Notes under the pieces: model-generated | The model's database searches: none | Seen by the model: only the letters and a program-made list of their open reading frames with translations | Told to the model about the DNA's origin: nothing | Program-made: the position numbers and the translations under genes | In this document: one piece after another, positions 49,771 through 54,362 of the stretch | Layout: every line of letters begins with the position of its first letter | Numbering within the stretch: the stretch's first letter is position 1 | Assembly: GCA_023229435.1 (NCBI GenBank) | Contig: JALNZF010000022.1 | Coordinates: forward strand, 1-54,362 | Direction: 5' to 3' | DNA: 54,362 bases | Source: Nitrospirota bacterium | GTDB lineage: Bacteria; Nitrospirota; UBA9217

Positions 49771-50865
49771 ATGCTCACATCCATCATCTCCCAATTCTCC
49801 ATTTCCGGAACATTCATCAAGGCCGATCGGTTCGGCTCCGGCCTGATCAACGACACCTATCTCTGCGAGTTCCGGGAAGGCGGTTCCGTTCGCAAATACA
49901 TTCTCCAGCGTATCAATACATCGGTATTCACGCATCCCGAACAGGTGATGGAGAATGTCGAAATCGTCACCGCTCACATCATGAAGAGGCTCCTCGCCTC
50001 GGGCATTTCAGATCCTGCTTCTGTCACGCCCGCGCTTATTCACACCCGCAACGAACGATCGTTCCTGCGCGATGAGGCAGGGTCATACTGGCGGATGTTC
50101 CATTTCATCGAATCCGGCGCTGTGGCTGATACGGTCCCGGATGCGAAGCACGCATACGAGGTCGGCCGCGGCCTCGGCAGATTCCAGGCGCTGGTCTCGG
50201 ACCTGTCGCCCGATTTGCTTCATGATACGCTTCCCGGATTCCACCACACGCCCCTCTATCTTACGCAGTTTGATGACGCGCTGATCGCCAATGTGAAACA
50301 ACGCGCAGACGAGGTCAAAGCGGAAATAACCGTTGTCTCCCGCAGGAGAGCGCTTGCCCCGGTCCTCACGACGCTTATGGATTCGAAACAGCTGCCGCTC
50401 AGGGTTGTGCACAATGATCCGAAGGTGAACAACATCATGATCCATAGGGAGACCGGAGAGGCGTTGTGCATGCTCGACCTCGATACGGTGAAACCCGGTA
50501 TCGTGCACTTCGATTTCGGCGACTGCGTGCGCTCCGCCGCGAATCCCGCGGGAGAGAACGCGAGGGACCTCGAATCGGTCAACATCGACATGACGCTCTT
50601 CGAGGCCATCGCGGAGGGTTATCTTCGCGAAGCAGGAGTGTTTCTTACGAAAAAAGAGCTTGAACTCCTTCCCCAATCCGTGAAAGTGATCACGTTTGAG
50701 CTTGGTCTCCGCTTCCTTGCGGACTATCTGCGCGGGGACACCTATTTCAAGATTGCCTATCCGACACACAATCTTCACCGTGCCCGGGTGCAGTTCAGGT
50801 TGCTTGAAAGCATCGAGGCCAATGAAGACCGGATGGCCTCGATGCTCTATGAAGGGGAGGGGTAA
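49771..50865 (+). CDS. Aminoglycoside-phosphotransferase-fold sugar kinase-like protein
   Basis: The 364-residue protein has the APH/NahK-type kinase fold: 'SGLINDTYLCEF' (nucleotide loop), 'VVHNDPKVNNIM' (H214, D216, N221 catalytic loop) and 'LDLDTVKPG' (D236, D238 metal site). Similarity is closest to N-acetylhexosamine 1-kinase-like proteins, so a sugar substrate is possible. ATG at 49771 is preceded by repeat DNA and no ribosome binding site; an in-frame extension to 49645 is repeat-derived. Confidence 0.75.
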   Translation: MLTSIISQFSISGTFIKADRFGSGLINDTYLCEFREGGSVRKYILQRINTSVFTHPEQVMENVEIVTAHIMKRLLASGISDPASVTPALIHTRNERSFLRDEAGSYWRMFHFIESGAVADTVPDAKHAYEVGRGLGRFQALVSDLSPDLLHDTLPGFHHTPLYLTQFDDALIANVKQRADEVKAEITVVSRRRALAPVLTTLMDSKQLPLRVVHNDPKVNNIMIHRETGEALCMLDLDTVKPGIVHFDFGDCVRSAANPAGENARDLESVNIDMTLFEAIAEGYLREAGVFLTKKELELLPQSVKVITFELGLRFLADYLRGDTYFKIAYPTHNLHRARVQFRLLESIEANEDRMASMLYEGEG

Positions 50866-50867
50866 CC

Positions 50868-51428
50868 ATGGAACTATTCGAAGCAATCAAGACACGCAGG
50901 AGCGTCCGCACATATCAGGACAGGCCTGTTGAAGACGAGAAGCTCCGGTCCGTGCTGGATGCAGTGCGCATGGCGCCGTCGTGGGCGAACATGCAGTGCT
51001 GGCGCATGGTGGTGGTGAAGGACAAGGCAACGCGGGAGAAGATCAGCGACCTGTCTTACGTGGAGTCTTACTTTGCGTCCAAGGGCTACACGTCCAATCC
51101 CTCGAAAAAGGCCCTTGCCGGGGCGCCGGTGGTCATCATATTCTGCGCTGATCCGGCCCTGTCAGGCGTGCTCTGGGACCAGAACTACTATCTTGTGGAT
51201 GCCGGCATCGCCGCACAGAATCTGATGCTTGCCGCGCGGGGCCAGGGCCTCGGTTCGGTCTTCGTGGGCGTCTATGACGAGGAGAGGGTGAAAAAACTTT
51301 TGAACATTCCGGCTTCGATCAGGATCATCGGGCTTCTGCCGCTGGGATATCCGATTGAGGAGAAGAAGGACGGTCCGAAGAGGAAGTCTCTCGATGAGCT
51401 CTGCTTTGACGAGCGATGGGGCGCTTGA
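50868..51428 (+). CDS. Nitroreductase-family FMN protein
   Basis: The 186-residue protein shows 'IKTRRSVRTYQDRPVEDEKL', 'APSWANMQCWRMVVVKD', 'IAAQNLMLAARGQGLGSVFV' and 'RIIGLLPLGYP'. This is the one-domain nitroreductase/dehalogenase-like fold with FMN. GGAGGGGTAACC precedes ATG at 50868, two bases after the previous stop. The pair is therefore co-transcribed. Confidence 0.88.
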   Translation: MELFEAIKTRRSVRTYQDRPVEDEKLRSVLDAVRMAPSWANMQCWRMVVVKDKATREKISDLSYVESYFASKGYTSNPSKKALAGAPVVIIFCADPALSGVLWDQNYYLVDAGIAAQNLMLAARGQGLGSVFVGVYDEERVKKLLNIPASIRIIGLLPLGYPIEEKKDGPKRKSLDELCFDERWGA

Positions 51429-51529
51429 GAGCAGCGAAGCTATCATGATACGTGAACGCACGGAAAATGATCTCGAGACGGACCCGAAAATTCTGTTTCT
51501 CAACCCCTGGGATAATGCTATAATCTGCC

Positions 51530-52795
51530 GTGCGATTCATATCCGACCTTCACGTTCATTCCCACTACTCCCGTGCCACAAGCCCGGATATGTGCCCGGA
51601 AGGCATCTGGAAATGGGCCCAGCTCAAGGGCATTACCGTTATCGGGACCGGAGACTTTACCCATCCCCAATGGATCAAAGAGCTGAAGAAGAAGCTCGAT
51701 CCAGCCGGCAACGGTTTATTCACGCTTAAGAAAAAGCACACGACCGAGGACGTTCCCGGGTCGTGTCAAGCGGATGTCTCGTTCATCCTCTCCGCCGAGA
51801 TCAGCAGCATCTACAGCAAGAACGGAAGGACGCGGAAGGTCCATTCCATCATTCTCGCGCCGGACTTCGCGAGTGCCGAGCGATTGAACCTGGCCCTGTC
51901 AAAGATCGGCAACCTCAAGTCCGACGGCCGGCCGATTCTGGGGCTCGACGCAAAGAAACTGCTCCGGATCACCCTCGATGCCTCGCCTGATGCCATGCTC
52001 ATCCCCGCTCATATCTGGACGCCGCACTTCTCCGTACTCGGCGCTGCCTCGGGCTTCGATTCACTGGAAGAATGCTATGAGGAACTGACGCCGCATATCC
52101 ATGCCGTCGAGACAGGGCTTTCATCAGACCCGCTCATGAACTGGCGGCTCTCCGCTCTTGATACGGTCACGCTTGTCTCGAACTCGGACGCCCACTCCGC
52201 GGCAAAGATCGGGCGCGAGGCGAACATCCTCGACACGGACATCTCCTACGCATCAATGATGAAGGCCATCAAGACGCGAAAAGGATTTCTCGGGACCATC
52301 GAGTTTTTCCCCGAGCAGGGGAAGTATCACTACGACGGCCACCGGGCTTGCGGGGTGAGCCTGACGCCGAAAGAAACGATGGAGAATAATTATCTCTGCC
52401 CGGCCTGCGGCAGGAAGGTGACCATTGGCGTTATGCACCGGGTTGCGAAACTCGCGGACCGGGAAGAAGGCTTCAAACGTTCGGGCGCTCCCCCTTTTGC
52501 CTCTATCATCCCCCTGCCGGAGATCATTGCCGAGGGACTGGAATGCGGGGTGAACACGAAGAAAGTGAACGCCCTGTATCTGCCCATGCTCGAACGGCTC
52601 GGCAATGAGTTCAAGATACTGCTGGACGCGCCGCTCGATGATATTGAGCGAGCAGGCACGCCGCTCATCCGCGAGGCTGTCTCGCGCATGCGCGCGGGGA
52701 ATGTTCATATCTCGCCGGGGTATGATGGCGAGTTCGGGAAGGTAACAATATTCGAGGAAGGGGAGAAAAAAAGATTTTCTTCGAGGTCTTCATGA
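51530..52795 (+). CDS. Endonuclease Q (EndoQ)-like PHP-domain nuclease
   Basis: The 421-residue protein has PHP metal motifs ('SDLHVHSHYSRATS', 'GTGDFTHP', 'SAEISSIYS', 'LIPAHIWTP', 'SNSDAHS'). A zinc finger follows ('LCPACGRKVTIGVMHRV'), as in EndoQ of Thermococcales and some bacteria, which nicks DNA 5' to deaminated bases. The start is GTG at 51530. It is likely a DNA-repair enzyme. Confidence 0.85.
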   Translation: MRFISDLHVHSHYSRATSPDMCPEGIWKWAQLKGITVIGTGDFTHPQWIKELKKKLDPAGNGLFTLKKKHTTEDVPGSCQADVSFILSAEISSIYSKNGRTRKVHSIILAPDFASAERLNLALSKIGNLKSDGRPILGLDAKKLLRITLDASPDAMLIPAHIWTPHFSVLGAASGFDSLEECYEELTPHIHAVETGLSSDPLMNWRLSALDTVTLVSNSDAHSAAKIGREANILDTDISYASMMKAIKTRKGFLGTIEFFPEQGKYHYDGHRACGVSLTPKETMENNYLCPACGRKVTIGVMHRVAKLADREEGFKRSGAPPFASIIPLPEIIAEGLECGVNTKKVNALYLPMLERLGNEFKILLDAPLDDIERAGTPLIREAVSRMRAGNVHISPGYDGEFGKVTIFEEGEKKRFSSRSS

Positions 52796-52814
52796 CTGTA
52801 ATGGGGGAAAGATT

Positions 52815-52922
52815 TCACCACAAAGGCACTAAGACACAAAGAAAACCTTTTAAATTATACGGTTAATCAAGATATAAAGTTACTTCTGTATTTCTTCGTG
52901 CCTTCGTGTCTTCGTGGTAAAA
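52815..52922. repeat. Palindromic repeat, 'ACCACNAAGACAC' family, copy 2
   Basis: TTCACCACAAAGGCACTAAG mirrors CGTGCCTTCGTGTCTTCGTG across an AT-rich centre. It is the same family as the repeat at 13381-13456. The following 52923-53329 holds no convincing gene; a second palindrome of the 'GGACACAGAGG...TCTGTGTACTCTGTGG' type lies at about 53136-53235. Confidence 0.6.
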
Positions 52923-53329
52923 TTGGTTCCGGTTTGTCCGGATACTGTCAAAAGTTCTATGAAAACCGGAGAGGAAAGTTATGAAACCACACCCTGCACT
53001 CGCGGTTCCACTCGTAAACGCTGGGCGCAGGCAGAGGTCACCGAGGGATTTAGGGTGAAAACCTGGACCTGGTGAGATCACTATTTCAGTAAGATGTTCT
53101 GAGAACTCGTGGTTAAAGGGTCAAGAACAGGATCAGAAGCGCTGGTTAATAAGAGGGACACAGAGGGGGAGGAAGGTAGGATATGTATTTACCCCCTGAA
53201 TTCAAGCCGTTATCTGTGTACTCTGTGGTTAGATTTTGACATTACGCAATGCTTTGTTCAGGAGGAACGCAGGAAGAGCTCCATCGAAGGAACACTGAGC
53301 AGGATTATTTATCCGAGCTCTTTGCCGGT

Positions 53330-54037
53330 TTATGAGCCGTTGTTTTTAGTCTCGATTTTCGCCAGATAGTCGATAAACGTCTGAAGCAGGGTTGTATCTT
53401 TCTCTGTCAGATCGGTGAACTCCACGCCGATATTATAGTATGTTTGTCCCGCATTTTCCGTTTGCGTGCATGAAACAGCTCTTCCGATAAACGTAACAGC
53501 CTTGTCGGCATTCAGAGACAATTCCATGGGGATAGTACTTTTGATCTCAACGGACTGCTCGGTTTGGATGAGCATGCCGCCCAGGCTGATCGATCTCACC
53601 TTGAACTGGAGAGGATAGTTCAAAATGTCCTCCCCGGGGGTGGTGATTTGAAACCTGACATTGAGCCGCCGATTATCAACAGCCGGCGGTTCTTTCTTTT
53701 TCGTATGTTCGATCGGTTTGAGAAAATCGGCGATCTTATCCGTATAGCCGTCTTTGAATACCAACCCTGCTGTGTATATCGAGGCCCCTTCTCCGTGGCC
53801 TTTGTCTTTCATACCGCTTAACTCCGAACGGACGACAATGCCCTTCACCTCGAGAAAGCCCCCTTTTTTTTGCAGCTTGATCAAATATTCTTTGCCGATA
53901 TTAAGTCTCCGGTCCGCTTTCAGGGCAACTCCGCCGAGACTGATGTCAAGGACTTCGACCATGTCGGTCAAGCTCATCTTGCCGTTTATATCTACCAGAT
54001 CCAAACTGTATCTCTTATGCTTTCTTCGGTTCTCCAT
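53330..54037 (-). CDS. Double PilZ-domain protein (c-di-GMP receptor)
   Basis: The 235-residue protein has two PilZ domains. The first has 'NRRKHKRYSLDL' and 'VLDISLGGVALKAD'; the second has 'NRRLNVRFQIT' and 'VRSISLGGMLIQTE'. Both keep the RxxxR and D/S-x-S-x-x-G c-di-GMP-binding signatures. A Lys/Pro linker ('EHTKKKEPPAVDNRR') joins them. It probably senses c-di-GMP to control motility or surface functions. The response regulator with a dead GGDEF is 5 kb away. Confidence 0.85.
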   Translation of the reverse strand: MENRRKHKRYSLDLVDINGKMSLTDMVEVLDISLGGVALKADRRLNIGKEYLIKLQKKGGFLEVKGIVVRSELSGMKDKGHGEGASIYTAGLVFKDGYTDKIADFLKPIEHTKKKEPPAVDNRRLNVRFQITTPGEDILNYPLQFKVRSISLGGMLIQTEQSVEIKSTIPMELSLNADKAVTFIGRAVSCTQTENAGQTYYNIGVEFTDLTEKDTTLLQTFIDYLAKIETKNNGS

Positions 54038-54246
54038 TAGATCTGCACTCCGATCACATGAGGTATTCCGGGCTCTTCAGTAAAAATTATCTACGCGCTC
54101 CAGAAAGAACCTGACGCTGCACGTATCTGGTGAATGTCGAATGCTTTTTTCGATTTTCATGAAGTATACTGATTTAACAGACCTAAAGTCAAGGACAGTT
54201 TCATCCATAATGCAGGGCGTGCCCTGTTCTGTTTTTAGGGTCTTGT

Positions 54247-54303
54247 CCTTACCGAGTGGGTAAAAATGAGCTTGAAAGCTCACAGAACCCGCTCTACGTA
54301 AGG
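54247..54303 (+). other. Long three-part hairpin near the right edge
   Basis: CCTTAC (54247-54252) pairs with GTAAGG (54298-54303), GAGTGGGT (54254-54261) with ACCCGCTC (54287-54294), and TGAGCT (54267-54272) with AGCTCA (54277-54282) around TGAA. GTTTTTAG follows on the plus strand. It may be a structured RNA, a terminator, or an insertion sequence end. No gene is seen in 54038-54362; a short minus-strand frame at 54077-54283 is doubtful. Confidence 0.4.
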
Positions 54304-54362
54304 GTTTTTAGCTTGTAATGGATGAGGAAAATATGATATGAATTGAGCATGCAGAAAAACAA

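Noticed and set aside
52960..53100. Possible c-di-GMP riboswitch near the PilZ gene
   Set aside because: No GEMM consensus elements could be recognised, and it lies downstream, not upstream, of the minus-strand PilZ gene.
53109..53369. 86-residue frame near the PilZ gene
   Set aside because: It lies on palindromic repeat DNA and overlaps the end of the PilZ gene; no supporting start site.
54077..54283. 68-residue minus-strand frame upstream of the PilZ gene
   Set aside because: No ribosome binding site or family features; it overlaps the long hairpin.

Overview
The window reads as a chromosomal segment of a free-living, probably anaerobic or facultative Gram-negative bacterium. Gene content and style suggest Desulfobacterota (former Deltaproteobacteria) or Nitrospirota. 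This rests on the mixture of a GTP-type PEP carboxykinase, an sdhCAB operon, an adenosine-specific kinase, EndoQ, FmdB-type zinc ribbons, lipoproteins and outer-membrane barrels, plus many short palindromic intergenic repeats. No rRNA or tRNA is visible, so the assignment is an inference.

Layout. 1-4560 is a mobile-element junction: the left end of an IS21-type element (start of istA on the minus strand), a rubrerythrin gene with a clear sigma70 promoter, and an IS110-family transposase gene split by an IS3-family element. 4560-17000 is core metabolism: purH, a small membrane YHS/TRASH protein, an L,D-transpeptidase overlapping a glycolate-oxidase-type Fe-S protein, FmdB, a secreted zinc-dependent phospholipase-like protein, adenosine-specific kinase, an OB-fold periplasmic protein, pckG, an unusual kinase-like protein with an internal duplication, and a type II NADH dehydrogenase.

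17000-22500 is sharply different. It is AT-rich, almost all on one strand, and made of small orphan membrane, lipoprotein or secreted genes. They are separated by hairpins that look like integron attC recombination sites, and a canonical promoter lies at the upstream edge. I interpret it as a decayed integron gene-cassette array without an integrase in view.

22670-32065 returns to core genes: a DUF493 protein, a CBS-ACT protein, a complete branched-chain amino acid ABC transporter (livKHMGF, minus strand), and succinate dehydrogenase/fumarate reductase (sdhCAB, minus strand). 32240-33205 holds toxin-antitoxin material: an orphan DUF433 antitoxin with a truncated partner, and an intact RHH-PIN pair. 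33470-41160 is a second accessory block: a large MalT/SARP-like ATPase regulator followed by outer-membrane barrels, lipoproteins and at least two decayed genes.

41160-46600 is C4 and amino-acid carbon metabolism (fumC, ACT-malic enzyme, glutamate dehydrogenase, DUF523-DUF1722). 46950-54360 holds a lone GroES-like protein, a response regulator with a dead GGDEF domain, a methyltransferase, a 14-bp tandem repeat array, a GIY-YIG protein, a sugar-kinase-like phosphotransferase, a nitroreductase, EndoQ and a double-PilZ protein.

Together pckG, malic enzyme, fumC, sdhCAB and gdhA form a C4/anaplerotic toolkit linking TCA intermediates, pyruvate/PEP and glutamate. livKHMGF would supply branched-chain amino acids and ndh would pass NADH electrons to quinone. 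At least ten different intergenic palindromic repeat families are scattered through the window. One is translated inside the Fe-S protein gene.
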